Origin: Terriglobia bacterium
Lineage (GTDB): Bacteria; Acidobacteriota; Terriglobia; Bryobacterales; Bryobacteraceae
Assembly (NCBI GenBank): GCA_021324185.1
Contig: JAJPJN010000174.1
Location: forward strand, 1-53,317
Length of the DNA: 53,317 bases
Direction of reading: 5' to 3'
The notes under the pieces are model-generated. The model had not been told where the DNA came from and ran no database searches. It was given only the letters and a program-made list of their open reading frames with translations. Below, one piece after another: positions 1 through 8,875 of this stretch (its first letter is position 1; every line of letters begins with the position of its first letter). Both the position numbers and the translations under genes were made by a program.

Positions 1-429
1 CACTTCAGCAACCATGCCGCGCCAATTTGCGCGTGAGTTCTCCCACAGTGCATAGGCTCCGGAGCATGCGGTTAAGACTAGGCCAAATGAGACAACGGAA
101 CGAAGCCAGCGAAAATTAGGTACGTGCCGAACTTTCAGCGCGGGCACCTGCACATTTTGCAGCTCCTGCTGGCCCGGCATCAAGGGTTCGGGCATCCTGC
201 CCGCGGCCTCTTTCACAGCAGCCGCGATGGCCTCGTAGTCGAGTTTAACCTTGCCTGCGAATTGCCGGACAAAACTTCTATAAAAAAAAGGAGAACTGAT
301 CTGCGAGAGGTCATCGGCCTCAATCGCCGCCAGATTCTTTACTGTAATGCGCGTGTCAGCGCTTATTTGCTCGAGCGAGAGGCCCAGTCGGATACGCGCG
401 TCGCGGAGCTTTTGGCCAACGGACTCCAT
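1..429 (-). CDS. RodZ-like HTH and transmembrane protein, N-terminal part
   Basis: The minus strand is open from an ATG at 429 to the window edge (143 codons), so the 3' end is missing. Residues 1-70 form an HTH_25/XRE-like domain (ESVGQKLRDARIRLGLSLEQ, then DTRIT and a FYRSFVRQFA segment), the arrangement seen in the cytoplasmic part of RodZ and related bacterial proteins. A Pro/Gln-rich linker follows, and a hydrophobic segment at about 109-128 is a likely single membrane span. RodZ links MreB to the cell envelope, but many RodZ-like HTH proteins have no known role. The missing periplasmic part would decide between these. A promoter-like pair lies very close upstream, which would give a leader of only about 7 nt. 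Confidence 0.75.
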   Translation of the reverse strand, partial: MESVGQKLRDARIRLGLSLEQISADTRITVKNLAAIEADDLSQISSPFFYRSFVRQFAGKVKLDYEAIAAAVKEAAGRMPEPLMPGQQELQNVQVPALKVRHVPNFRWLRSVVSFGLVLTACSGAYALWENSRANWRGMVAEV

Positions 430-442
430 AGATAGCCCAGGT

Positions 443-471
443 GGTATAGAAATAGCAAAGTTATAATACAA
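443..471 (-). promoter_or_regulatory. Putative sigma70-type promoter of the RodZ-like gene
   Basis: On the minus strand TTGTAT (466-471) and TATACC (443-448) are separated by 17 nt. The predicted start of transcription is about 7 nt before the ATG at 429, which would make the mRNA nearly leaderless. No strong Shine-Dalgarno is visible. Prediction from sequence only. Confidence 0.4.
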
Positions 472-548
472 CAGTCTTTTCGGCTAAAGCGGCGGTTCGG
501 AAGAGGTTTTTTGCCGGTCGGAAATAGGATCAACTCCCAAAATTACTA

Positions 549-1497
549 GTGCCACCAAAAGTTAATTCGCTCACATCATTTCGAAGTTTATTGAAAGCGC
601 AGCTTACCACCTCCCGGTGCTGGCGATGGGCGCTGATCGCCTGCGGATTGCCGCTTATGGCCGCCAATTCGGCCTTCGTTCAGCGGACAGCAGGCTCTTC
701 AATATACCCAGAAGGCAACGGCGTTCGGAGAGCGGCCCTCGGGTTCCGAAGCAATTTCCAAGCTGCAAGCCTGGATTGTGAGCGAGTTGAAACCGCTGGG
801 CGGACAAATCGAACTTGATTCCTTTACCGGACATACTCCGACAGGCCCGGTGCCAATGGGAAATATCATCCTGAAATTGCCCGGCACGTCTGGGAAGGTC
901 GTGGTTGTAAGCGGGCATTACGATACCAAGCGAATTCCGATGGTGCACTTTATCGGCGCCAATGACGCCGGTTCTTCGACCGGGTTCCTGATTGAGTTCG
1001 CGCGTGTAGCGGCGAAAATGCATCACCCAGACGATCTCTACATCGTGTTTTTCGATGGCGAAGAAGCCGTTGGCGAATGGACCGATACCAACAGCCGCTA
1101 TGGCAGCCGGCACTTGGTCGAAAAGTGGTCCTCAGATGGAACGCTCTCACGCATCAAGGCGCTGATCAATGTGGACATGATTGGAGACAAGGATCTCGAT
1201 GTTCTCAATGATCAGAACTCCTCGCCGTCACTGCGCGATTTGGTATTCAAGGTCGCAGCCAAGCTGGGTGATTCAAAATATTTTCTGAAGCAGCCAAACG
1301 GGATAGATGACGACCATATCCCATTCGTGAATGCAGGCGTCAACGCCGTTGACCTGATCGACTTCGACTACGGGCCCCAGAACAGCTACTGGCATAACGA
1401 GAAAGACACGATGGACAAACTCAGCGCCCATAGTTTGCAGGTCGTGGGCGATGTGGTTTTAGGCGTGGTCAAAGAGCTGGAGGGGCAGGGCTCATAG
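549..1497 (+). CDS. Secreted M28-family zinc peptidase (QC-like), apparent N-terminal frameshift
   Basis: The catalytic frame (open from 637 to the stop at 1497) carries the full M28 zinc-site set: SGHYDT, GANDAGSS, FFDGEEA, NVDMIGD and YWHNEKDT. These resemble bacterial glutaminyl cyclase/aminopeptidase relatives. Before the GTG at 778 the same frame already encodes conserved family sequence (FSGQQALQYT...GERPSGSEA), so 778 is not the true N-terminus. A signal-peptide-like stretch (WALIACGLPLMAANSAF) sits immediately upstream in another frame, reachable from GTG 549 or TTG 591. The two frames join only with a one-base shift near 672-682. The gene is therefore either recently frameshifted or affected by a base-calling error. 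The likely role is extracellular or periplasmic peptide processing. The neighbour on the opposite strand ends 3 nt away. Confidence 0.75.
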
Positions 1498-1499
1498 AC

Positions 1500-2558
1500 T
1501 TACGGATGCAGAATTAATTTCTGCACGCGCCAGTTCAGAAGTTCTGCAACGTAAAGCTCGTTTTCAGAAGGGCAAGCCAATTCGTGAATCCATCCGAACT
1601 GTTTCGGCTGGCGCCCTGACCGGCCAAGCATTCCTAAAACTTTGCCGTCGAGAGACAATTTATAAATTCGGCCTGGAAATGCATCCGCGCTGTAGAGATA
1701 CTGGTGCGGTCCTGGCGTAATGCAGATGGCCCAAGGTGCGCCCGGCTGCATTGTGCCCGTGGTTGCCGGCCCGGGACGATTGCCCATCCACGGCTGCGCA
1801 TTCTCGGGAGCGGGAACATCAATGCGAATTTCGCGCAGAAACGTTCCATCGGGATCGAACACCTGGATGCGGGCGTTACCGCGATCGGCTACATAGATAT
1901 TGCCCTGCGCATCCGCGGCAATGCTATGCGGCGTGTTAAATTCGCCTGGATTCCTACCAGGCGTTCCCCACTGCTTTACCCACTCGCCGTTCTTATCGTA
2001 TTTGGCCACGCGCGAGTTAATGTAACCATCGCTGATGAAGATGTCGCCCTGCGGGTCCCAAGTGACATCCGTTGGCTGGCGAAACTGGCCGTTCACCGCC
2101 GGACGCGGCGGGTTCAAGTGCGTCCATGGCCCATCGTTTTCGTCCGATGCCTCTTTCTTGCGGCCGAAGAGCATCACCACGCGGCCTTGCGGATTGAACT
2201 CAACAATCATGTCCGAGCCTTTATCGATCGCCCATATGTTGTCGTTCCTATCCACTCGCACGGCGTGCGCGTAGGACCAGGCATATAGACGTTTGCCGAT
2301 TTCGCGCAAATACCTGCCGCTGCGATCGAATTCGAGCAACTGCGCTGCAGCGGCTCCATACGCCGGGCCGGTTGTATTGCCGCGCGAGAAAACGAATACA
2401 TGTCCTTTCGAATTCACCGCTACGCCGGCTACTTCTCCGAAATACATATCCTGCGGCAGCTTCAGAAAATCAGGGACGGAATCGTACGCAATCTCGGGGA
2501 CACGCGATTGCGCTAGCAAGATGCTGCTCAGCAGCAGAATGAAAAGGCAAGGTTTCAA
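1500..2558 (-). CDS. Secreted NHL-repeat beta-propeller protein (PAL-like)
   Basis: 352 residues with a clear signal peptide (MKPCLFILLLSSILLAQS). The body contains repeated NHL-type blades: GVAVNSKGHVFVFSR, AVRVDRNDNIWAIDKGSDMIVEFNPQG, DVTWDPQGDIFISDGYINSRVAKYD, SIAADAQGNIYVADRGNARIQVFDPDG and a last blade ending in YVAELLNWRVQKL. The blade spacing resembles bacterial proteins annotated as peptidyl-alpha-hydroxyglycine alpha-amidating lyase-like, but the enzymatic activity is not established for these. It is transcribed away from the Gfo/Idh/MocA gene across a gap of about 40 bp, so the two may share a control region. Exported; the ligand or substrate is unknown. Confidence 0.8.
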   Translation of the reverse strand: MKPCLFILLLSSILLAQSRVPEIAYDSVPDFLKLPQDMYFGEVAGVAVNSKGHVFVFSRGNTTGPAYGAAAAQLLEFDRSGRYLREIGKRLYAWSYAHAVRVDRNDNIWAIDKGSDMIVEFNPQGRVVMLFGRKKEASDENDGPWTHLNPPRPAVNGQFRQPTDVTWDPQGDIFISDGYINSRVAKYDKNGEWVKQWGTPGRNPGEFNTPHSIAADAQGNIYVADRGNARIQVFDPDGTFLREIRIDVPAPENAQPWMGNRPGPATTGTMQPGAPWAICITPGPHQYLYSADAFPGRIYKLSLDGKVLGMLGRSGRQPKQFGWIHELACPSENELYVAELLNWRVQKLILHP

Positions 2559-2599
2559 AGAAGATCAGCTCCTGTGATGTGATGAATGGGGATTGCAGC

Positions 2600-3895
2600 A
2601 TGTATATCACGCCTGAAAAGCAAAACCGCCGAAAGTTTATGGGCCGGATGGCCGCCAGCGCAACGGGAATTCTGATTTTGAAACCGGAGACGGTACGCGC
2701 ATATCAGGCGAACTCAGCGGTGCGCTTGGGACTGCTTGGTTGTGGAGTACGCGGTACCGCGGTGGCCACATCGTTTGCCAGGAACACCAGCGCCCGAGTG
2801 GTCGCCCTGGCCGACATCTTCCCGGATCAACTGGCAAAAGCTGCAAGTACGTTCGGCGCTCTGGCAGCTTCACTGGGCTACAGCGGGCCCGAATCCAAGT
2901 TGCAATTTCGAGGCGCGCATGCCTATCAGGAGCTTGCGGCATCGGACCAGCTCGATGCCATTCAGATCTCGACGCCGCCCTTCTTCCACGTCGAGCACCT
3001 GGAAGCGGCCGTTGCTGGAGGCAAGCACGTCTATTGCGAAAAGCCGGTCGGCATCGATCTTCCTCAGACCAGGCGCGCACTTGCCGTTTCCAAACGCGCC
3101 GAGGGCGAGGTGAGCGTCGATGTCGGATTTCAGATTCGTAGCGCCCCACCGTTTGTTGAGCTGGTGCGGCGGATTCACGAAGGCGCGCTGGGCAAGCTGG
3201 TAAGTATAGACGCGCATTACTATGCGCCCGCGATTCAGTACCCGGAGCGTCCGGCAGGCATGCCGCACGACGAGCTTCGTTTGCGCAACTGGAACTGGGA
3301 TCTCACCCTATCAGGCGACATCATTGTGGAACAGGACATTCATGTTGTCGATATCTGCAACTGGATTCTGCAAAGCCACCCCACCACGGCTTATGCCACG
3401 GGAGCACGAAGCGTTATCACGCATTTCGGAAACAATTTCGACAATTACCAGGTGAATTACACCTATCCGAACAGCGTTCACGTCTCATTGGCGGCCAAAC
3501 AGTATGGAACGAATACTTCATTCGATGTGTCGGAGCGAGTATTCGGCGCGAACGGTTATTCGGAATCGCCTTACAGCGGCCCGCTGCGCATTATTGGGGA
3601 TAACGCATGGGAGTGGAAACAGGAAACACCCCTGGCTCCCGGCGGCGGGCAGTTTGCGGCGAACGGCGTCTTTTCGGATAACCTGGCCCAGGCCGACAGC
3701 GAAAAGGACAAAGGCTTCATCGAGAGCATCGTCACAGGCAAGTTTCACAATCAGATCGCGATGGGAGTAGAGAGCGCCCGGAGCGCCATAATGGCGCGCA
3801 TGTCTGCGCGAAGCGGCCAGCTAATTACCTGGGATCAACTTATGGCGAGCCATGAGCAGTTCGATCTCGGTTTTGATTTGAATCAGTTTTCGTAA
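2600..3895 (+). CDS. Tat-exported Gfo/Idh/MocA-family oxidoreductase
   Basis: The ATG at 2600 is preceded by GGGGA at 7 nt spacing. I prefer it to the upstream in-frame ATGs at 2579/2582. The N-terminus carries a twin-arginine signal (NRRKFMGRMAAS). The Rossmann motif is GLLGCGVRGTAVA and the family hallmark is YCEKPVGIDL. The C-terminal half has the alpha/beta dimerisation fold of the family. Such enzymes oxidise or reduce sugars, inositols and related polyols using tightly bound NAD(P), which fits Tat export of a folded, cofactor-loaded protein. The stop codon directly abuts the start of a TIM-barrel isomerase-like gene, so the pair is almost certainly one transcript. The substrate cannot be read from sequence. 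Confidence 0.88.
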   Translation: MYITPEKQNRRKFMGRMAASATGILILKPETVRAYQANSAVRLGLLGCGVRGTAVATSFARNTSARVVALADIFPDQLAKAASTFGALAASLGYSGPESKLQFRGAHAYQELAASDQLDAIQISTPPFFHVEHLEAAVAGGKHVYCEKPVGIDLPQTRRALAVSKRAEGEVSVDVGFQIRSAPPFVELVRRIHEGALGKLVSIDAHYYAPAIQYPERPAGMPHDELRLRNWNWDLTLSGDIIVEQDIHVVDICNWILQSHPTTAYATGARSVITHFGNNFDNYQVNYTYPNSVHVSLAAKQYGTNTSFDVSERVFGANGYSESPYSGPLRIIGDNAWEWKQETPLAPGGGQFAANGVFSDNLAQADSEKDKGFIESIVTGKFHNQIAMGVESARSAIMARMSARSGQLITWDQLMASHEQFDLGFDLNQFS

Positions 3896-4807
3896 ATGGA
3901 TTCGGAAATGAAAGGAAGGCGAGCTTTTCTGGGAAGCCTCGCGGCGATACCCGCGTTGTTACAATCCGACACTCGTTTGCCGCGTTTGGGCGTAGTGGTG
4001 AGTGCTATGGGTACTGGTGGTCCGGATCAGGCGCTAGCTGCGGTCCGCCGCCTTGGTCTGCCAACATGCCAGCTTGGAGTGGGCATGGCGCCCGCCGGTC
4101 TCGCCAAACCGATACGAGACGCAGCAGAAAAATATCAGGTGGAAATCACGGCTCTGATGACCTTAGGCTCGGGTCGGATGGTGTGGAATTTACGCGAGGG
4201 ACCGGAGACGATCGGATTTGTCCCGCGCGCAACGCGAGCGGCGCGCATCGATGCTCTAAAGCGCGCTTCCGATCTGGCCAAGGCATCGGGCGTAGGCGCA
4301 GTGCATACACATTGCGGGTTCATTCCGGAGAATCCGAACGACCCGCTCTATGGCGAAACGGTGACCGCTCTTCGGCAGGTAGCTGGTTACTGCCAATCAA
4401 ACGGCCAAGTCTTCCTTTGCGAAACGGGGCAAGAGACGCCAATTACTTTGCTGCGCGCAATCCTCGATGCCCGGCTCCATAACATTGCTGTCAATCTGGA
4501 TCTGGCGAACCTGATCCTGTACGGCAAAGGGGAGCCGGTGGGGGCACTCGAAGTGCTCGGCAAGTATGTGCGTGGCATGCACGCGAAAGATGGCTTGTAC
4601 CCGGCTGATCCGTACGGGCTCGGAAAAGAAGTGCCCATCGGCCAAGGGAAAGTACGCTTCCCCGAAGTGATGCAGAAACTGAAACAGCTTTCCTACACCG
4701 GACCGATCACGATTGAACGCGAAATCTCCGGGGCACGCCAGGAAGCGGATATACGGCAATCGAAGCTATATCTGGAACGCCTGATAGAACGCGAATATCT
4801 TTCTTAG
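3896..4807 (+). CDS. Exported sugar phosphate isomerase/epimerase-like TIM-barrel protein
   Basis: 303 residues starting immediately after the oxidoreductase stop codon (TAA then ATG). A second in-frame ATG at 3908 is an alternative start. The N-terminus has a Tat-like motif (GRRAFLGSLAAIPALL). The barrel carries AP-endonuclease-2/xylose-isomerase-like metal-site positions: FLCETGQE, VNLDLANLILYGKG, GMHAKDG and a final TIEREI. Proteins of this kind isomerise, epimerise or open sugar derivatives such as 3-keto glycosides. Pairing with a Tat-exported Gfo/Idh/MocA oxidoreductase suggests a short oxidation-then-rearrangement pathway in the periplasm. The exact reaction is inference. Confidence 0.82.
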   Translation: MDSEMKGRRAFLGSLAAIPALLQSDTRLPRLGVVVSAMGTGGPDQALAAVRRLGLPTCQLGVGMAPAGLAKPIRDAAEKYQVEITALMTLGSGRMVWNLREGPETIGFVPRATRAARIDALKRASDLAKASGVGAVHTHCGFIPENPNDPLYGETVTALRQVAGYCQSNGQVFLCETGQETPITLLRAILDARLHNIAVNLDLANLILYGKGEPVGALEVLGKYVRGMHAKDGLYPADPYGLGKEVPIGQGKVRFPEVMQKLKQLSYTGPITIEREISGARQEADIRQSKLYLERLIEREYLS

Positions 4808-4862
4808 ACGAAGGTATTTGATCAGCCCAGAAACGCACCGGGCCGGACACTTTGACCGCTGG

Positions 4863-4935
4863 AGCCGGCAGAGGGATTTGAACCCCCGACCCTCTGATTA
4901 CAAATCAGATGCTCTACCAACTGAGCTATGCCGGC
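4863..4935 (-). tRNA. tRNA-Thr (anticodon TGT)
   Basis: The minus strand folds as a complete 73-nt tRNA: acceptor GCCGGCA pairs with TGCCGGC, the D arm is GCTC...GAGC, the anticodon stem is TCTGA/TCAGA with loop TTTGTAA (anticodon TGT), and the T arm contains GTTCAAAT. The discriminator is T, and an encoded CCA follows at 4860-4862. It reads ACA threonine codons. No integrase or repeated tRNA end is seen nearby. Confidence 0.96.
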
Positions 4936-5026
4936 CTGATAACCGCTGCTCACTCAGTTTACAATGCACCAGCGGCTTACTCAGCTTCGTCAAGAAAAAC
5001 AACACAGCCCGCGCGACGATCTACCA

Positions 5027-5055
5027 TGTAAACCATAGAAAAACCTTGCTATACT
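5027..5055 (+). promoter_or_regulatory. Putative promoter of the yceD-rpmF-plsX operon
   Basis: A good -10 box TATACT lies at 5050-5055. A weak -35 (TGTAAA, 5027-5032) sits 17 nt upstream. This leaves a leader of about 40 nt before the GTG start at 5102. It is the only promoter-like element seen between tRNA-Thr and yceD. Confidence 0.45.
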
Positions 5056-5088
5056 CAATTTTGTCACCCGCCCCAACGAGTTCTCTCA

Positions 5089-5096
5089 GGGAGGAG
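5089..5096 (+). promoter_or_regulatory. Strong Shine-Dalgarno fixing the yceD GTG start
   Basis: GGGAGGAG lies 5 nt before GTG 5102. It decides this start over any downstream ATG. Confidence 0.7.
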
Positions 5097-5101
5097 TTTT
5101 T

Positions 5102-5638
5102 GTGTTTATCAGCCTCCAGCAACTGGAACATCGCCCGGTTCGTTTTGATGTAGAAGTCCCGGCGGGTGAAATGGAATACGACAACAAATTGAAGCAGATT
5201 TCTATGCTGGCCGCGCAGGGCACTGCCGCGTTACTGAACCATTCGGTGGGGGAAATTCGCATTCAAGGCACGTTGAGCGTTACGATGCAAGCTACTTGCG
5301 ATCGTTGCCTCGAAACCACCACTTTCCCCATCGAAAATCAGTTCGATCTGCTCTATATGCCCGCCGAAGCAACTCGCGGCGGCGAGGAAGAGATCCATCA
5401 AGCCGGCATTGAAGTAGGCTATTACGAGGGGAACGGGCTGGCGCTGCAGGATGTTCTGCGCGAAGTTGTCCTTTTGGCGCTTCCCATGCAATTGGTTTGC
5501 AATGAAGCGTGCAAGGGCATCTGCCCCGTATGCGGACAGGATCGCAATCAGAGAGATTGCGGCTGTCAAAGTGAAACCGTAGACGATCGCTGGAGCAAGT
5601 TGAAGTCTTTGCGGGCTGAAGTTAGCCCGCACAATTGA
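5102..5638 (+). CDS. yceD: YceD/DUF177 family protein
   Basis: 178 residues from a GTG with a strong Shine-Dalgarno. DUF177 features are present: a CDRCLE motif around residue 67-72 and a C-terminal Cys cluster (CNEACKGICPVCGQ...DCGC), as in family members that keep metal-type Cys pairs. YceD is linked to 23S rRNA maturation and stability and is almost always encoded just before rpmF and plsX, exactly as here. The last codons (tail LRAEVSPHN) overlap a perfect 7-bp hairpin repeat, so the extreme C-terminus may have been rewritten by a palindromic element. Confidence 0.9.
   Translation: MFISLQQLEHRPVRFDVEVPAGEMEYDNKLKQISMLAAQGTAALLNHSVGEIRIQGTLSVTMQATCDRCLETTTFPIENQFDLLYMPAEATRGGEEEIHQAGIEVGYYEGNGLALQDVLREVVLLALPMQLVCNEACKGICPVCGQDRNQRDCGCQSETVDDRWSKLKSLRAEVSPHN
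5611..5630. repeat. Palindromic hairpin at the 3' end of yceD
   Basis: GCGGGCT and AGCCCGC form a perfect 7-bp stem around a 6-nt loop, inside the last codons of yceD. No T-run follows, so it is more like a REP-type palindrome than an intrinsic terminator. A shorter GCCCG/CGGGC hairpin occurs near 50310. Confidence 0.5.
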
Positions 5639-5689
5639 ACCGGCGGTCCGTGAACAAATTTTCAAACAGAGAAGGAAAGTAGAAGAACT

Positions 5690-5872
5690 ATGCCCAATCC
5701 GAAACGCCGGCATTCCAAGCGGCGCACCTCCACACGCCGGGCTCACGATGCTTTGCGTGTTCCTCAAATGGCCGAGTGCCCCAATTGTCACGAGAAGATT
5801 CGTGCTCATCGCGCCTGCCCGCATTGCGGCAAATACAAGGGGCGTGAAGTAATTGAAGTAGTTGAAGCTTAG
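5690..5872 (+). CDS. rpmF: 50S ribosomal protein L32
   Basis: 60 residues, the usual L32 length. The N-terminus [20 protein letters not shown] is the diagnostic basic segment. The zinc-ribbon pairs CPNC and CPHC are both intact, so this is the zinc-binding form. GAAGGAAAG lies upstream of the ATG. It sits between yceD and plsX, the conserved ribosome/lipid gene order, and a cotranscript is likely. It is a structural component of the large ribosomal subunit. Confidence 0.97.
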   Translation: MPNPKRRHSKRRTSTRRAHDALRVPQMAECPNCHEKIRAHRACPHCGKYKGREVIEVVEA

Positions 5873-5907
5873 CCCGCTTCGGACACTTTCGAAAACCTAA
5901 ACTAACA

Positions 5908-6927
5908 ATGACCACAATAGCCCTCGACGCCATGGGTGGTGATCTACATCCGCGGGCGGAGGTGGAAGGTGCGCTGCAGGCCGCGAAAGCTTTCGATGTG
6001 AAAGTGATTCTCGTGGGGCGCGAAGAGGTGGTGCGCAAGGAACTGGACAAGCATCCGCGCTGGCACGCGCTGCCGATTGAGATTAAGCACGCAAGCGAGC
6101 AGATCACTATGGAAGACAGCGCCGGCAAAGCCGTGCGCTCCAAGAAAGACAGTTCCATTCGGGTTGCCTCGCGGCTCGTGCGCGATGGCATCGCGCAAGG
6201 TGTTGTCTCGGCCGGAAACACGGGAGCAGTTATGGCTACCGCCAAAATGACGCAAGGCATGTTGCCTGGCGTCGATCGGCCGGCCCTCGCTTCTGCGTTT
6301 CCGACTCTCAACGGCAGGTCCGCCGTAATGCTCGACGTGGGCGCGAACGTGGACTGCACGGCGAACATGCTGGTGCAGTTCGCAGTAATGGGCCAGGCTT
6401 ACTCGCGAGTCATTTTTCGAACCGAGCGTCCGAAAATCGGCATTTTATCGATCGGCGAAGAAGAGCACAAAGGCAATGCGCTGACGCACGAAGTCTATCC
6501 CCTGCTCAAGGGCTTGCGGCATCTCAACTTTGTTGGCAATGTCGAGGGCCGCGATCTTTATCTCGGTACTGCCGACGTCATCGTCTGCGACGGGTTCGTA
6601 GGCAACGTGGCGCTGAAAGTCAGCGAGGGATTGGTGGAAGTCGTAGGCAAGCTGCTAAAGCAATCGTTACGTGCCAGCATCACCCGCCAGGTCGGCGCCT
6701 ATCTTGCCCGCGGGGCCTTCAATGACTTCAAAAAGCGCGTCGACTACTCAGAATACGGCGGCGCTCCGCTGCTCGGGCTGAATGGGATCTGTATCATCTG
6801 CCACGGACGATCGAACGCAAAGGCTATTAAGAACGCAATCCGGGTGGCGAAGGAATTCGCCGAAGGGAAAATCAACCAGCGCATCGCAACAGAACTAGAC
6901 GGCGGCGCATCGGCAGTAGCAGGATAA
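5908..6927 (+). CDS. plsX: Phosphate acyltransferase PlsX
   Basis: 339 residues, full length. The N-terminus [15 protein letters not shown] is the PlsX signature. Further family motifs are [25 protein letters not shown] and [12 protein letters not shown]. PlsX converts acyl-ACP and phosphate to acyl-phosphate, the first step of phosphatidic acid synthesis with PlsY. It is encoded 35 bp after rpmF, and the dsbD-like gene starts 1 nt after its stop, which suggests translational coupling. The expected neighbour fabH or fabD is not next to it. Confidence 0.97.
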   Translation: MTTIALDAMGGDLHPRAEVEGALQAAKAFDVKVILVGREEVVRKELDKHPRWHALPIEIKHASEQITMEDSAGKAVRSKKDSSIRVASRLVRDGIAQGVVSAGNTGAVMATAKMTQGMLPGVDRPALASAFPTLNGRSAVMLDVGANVDCTANMLVQFAVMGQAYSRVIFRTERPKIGILSIGEEEHKGNALTHEVYPLLKGLRHLNFVGNVEGRDLYLGTADVIVCDGFVGNVALKVSEGLVEVVGKLLKQSLRASITRQVGAYLARGAFNDFKKRVDYSEYGGAPLLGLNGICIICHGRSNAKAIKNAIRVAKEFAEGKINQRIATELDGGASAVAG

Positions 6928-6928
6928 T

Positions 6929-8848
6929 ATGTTCCGCGTTCTAGTGCTGGCGCTCGGCTTGGCGTCCGTCTTGTATGCCGCTAAAGAAGATCCTGTCCAG
7001 TGGACGCTCGCGCCAGTAGACGGGGTATCGCGCGTAGCCCCCGGTAGCGAACGCTACCTCGAACTGAAGGCCAGCATTCAACCGGGCTGGCATCTCTATT
7101 CACCGACGACCCCGCCCGGCGGTCCTATACCCACAAAAATCCAGCTCACGCCGAATCCCGCGATCGCTGCTTATAAAGTTTTTCGCCCGCAACCTGTTCG
7201 AAAGCTCGATCCTAATTTCCAGATTGAGACCGAAACATATACCGGTGATGTGACTTTTTTGATTGATGCAATCACTTCCGCAAATGCTGCGGGAACCGCA
7301 ACGATTGAAGCGCAAATGCGCTATCAGGTTTGTTCGGATGTGAAGTGTCTTCCTCCGGTGAAAAAGAAAATGACTACGGAGCTGCAGATCGCATCCGGCG
7401 CCCCGGCGCCCGCGTTTGCACTTCCGGCAGGTTATCAGCTCGTTCCGGAGTCCATATCCCCCCAGAGCGCGCCCGCAACCAGGAACCCCGGCTCAACCAG
7501 CAACAATCAACCTTTATTGCCGTTCCTGCTGACGGCGTTTGGCTTCGGACTCGCCGCGTTGTTCACGCCCTGCGTCTTCCCGATGATTCCCATCACCGTT
7601 TCTTTTTTCCTGAATCAAAGCGGTGCGCCCGGAGCAGCCGCCCGCGGCGGCGGATGGAAGCAGGCGCTGGTTTTTTGTGTGGGCATTATCGTGCTTTTCA
7701 CAGGACTTGGGTTTTTAGTCACAGCCATTGCGGGACCGTTCGGAGTTGTGCAGCTCGGTTCCAGTCCGTGGGTGAACGGCTTTATCGCGCTGGTATTTTT
7801 CGTATTCGGTCTGAGCCTGCTCGGCGCGTTTGAGCTGAGACTCCCTTCGGGGCTTTTGACCACACTGGATCGTGCATCGCAAAGCGGCGGCTATGCGGGA
7901 ACCTTACTGATGGGCCTGACGTTCTCGCTGACTGCCTTTGCCTGCATTGGGCCGATTGTCGGGCCGTTGCTAATTGCTTCGGTTCAGGACAAGGGCGCAG
8001 AGCCGGTGCTGGGCATGCTGGCGTTTGCAACTGGTTTGGCCGCGCCGTTCTTCCTGCTCGCGCTGTTTCCTTCTTACTTGAAGAAACTGCCGCGCAGCGG
8101 GGGCTGGATGGTCCGGGTGAAGATCGTGCTCGGCTTCATCATCCTGGCTGTGATGCTCAAATATCTGAGCAATGTAGATCAAGTGTTGCAGCTCCACTGG
8201 CTGACTCGCGAACGATTCCTGGCTGCTTGGATTGTGCTTTTTGCATTGCCCGGCCTCTATCTCCTAGGTCTGCTGCCGATGGAAGGCATCAAGCGCGATG
8301 AGCATCTCGGAGTAACTCGAATGCTGATCGCTGCGGTATTGCTCATTTTCTCGATGAGCCTCATACCGGGTTTGTTTGGAGCGCGCCTGGGAGATCTGGA
8401 CGCATTCATACCCGAGCCGGGCAATGCTGGCCTGCCGCTTGCTGCAACCTCCCCCACAAGCGGGGCCGCCGGCTATTTCAAGAATCAATTGGACGCTGCG
8501 CTTGCTGCCGCGCGCCAGCAAAACAAACTGGTTCTGGTCGACTTCACCGGTTACGCGTGCACCAATTGCCACTGGATGAAAGCGAACATGTTTCCCCGCC
8601 CGGAAATTCAGGCCGCTCTGAAGGATCTGATCGTGGTCGATCTTTACACCGACGGAACCGACGCGGACTCCGAAAAGAATCAGAAGCTCGAAGATGAAAA
8701 ATTCGGCACTGCTTCCATTCCGTTCTATGCGCTCATGGATGCCGATCAGAACGTCATCGCCACCTTTCCCCAACTGACACGCAATCCGCAGGAATTTCTC
8801 GCCTTTTTGGAGACCAAACCGGGGGCGAAGGTCTCGATGCTACGCTGA
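6929..8848 (+). CDS. dsbD: Thiol:disulfide interchange protein DsbD
   Basis: 639 residues in three parts. A signal peptide (to about residue 17) precedes an N-terminal periplasmic domain with a Cys pair (CSDVKC). The central eight-helix-type membrane domain carries FTPCVFPMIPI and AFACIGPIVGP, the two transmembrane cysteines. The C-terminal thioredoxin-like domain has CTNC at residues 544-547. DsbD moves electrons from cytoplasmic thioredoxin to periplasmic targets, keeping disulfide isomerases and cytochrome c maturation reduced. It starts 1 nt after the plsX stop, so the operon is likely yceD-rpmF-plsX-dsbD. That is an unusual lodger in this lipid/ribosome cluster. Confidence 0.92.
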   Translation: MFRVLVLALGLASVLYAAKEDPVQWTLAPVDGVSRVAPGSERYLELKASIQPGWHLYSPTTPPGGPIPTKIQLTPNPAIAAYKVFRPQPVRKLDPNFQIETETYTGDVTFLIDAITSANAAGTATIEAQMRYQVCSDVKCLPPVKKKMTTELQIASGAPAPAFALPAGYQLVPESISPQSAPATRNPGSTSNNQPLLPFLLTAFGFGLAALFTPCVFPMIPITVSFFLNQSGAPGAAARGGGWKQALVFCVGIIVLFTGLGFLVTAIAGPFGVVQLGSSPWVNGFIALVFFVFGLSLLGAFELRLPSGLLTTLDRASQSGGYAGTLLMGLTFSLTAFACIGPIVGPLLIASVQDKGAEPVLGMLAFATGLAAPFFLLALFPSYLKKLPRSGGWMVRVKIVLGFIILAVMLKYLSNVDQVLQLHWLTRERFLAAWIVLFALPGLYLLGLLPMEGIKRDEHLGVTRMLIAAVLLIFSMSLIPGLFGARLGDLDAFIPEPGNAGLPLAATSPTSGAAGYFKNQLDAALAAARQQNKLVLVDFTGYACTNCHWMKANMFPRPEIQAALKDLIVVDLYTDGTDADSEKNQKLEDEKFGTASIPFYALMDADQNVIATFPQLTRNPQEFLAFLETKPGAKVSMLR

Positions 8849-8875
8849 AAACGGTCTCCCTTTTTACGGCCTCCA

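Noticed and set aside
124-435. Plus-strand 103-residue ORF at the left edge
   Set aside because: The opposite strand encodes a RodZ-like protein with clear HTH motifs; the plus frame is its shadow.
4860-4963. tRNA-associated integration site
   Set aside because: No integrase, no duplicated tRNA end and no island-like content around tRNA-Thr.
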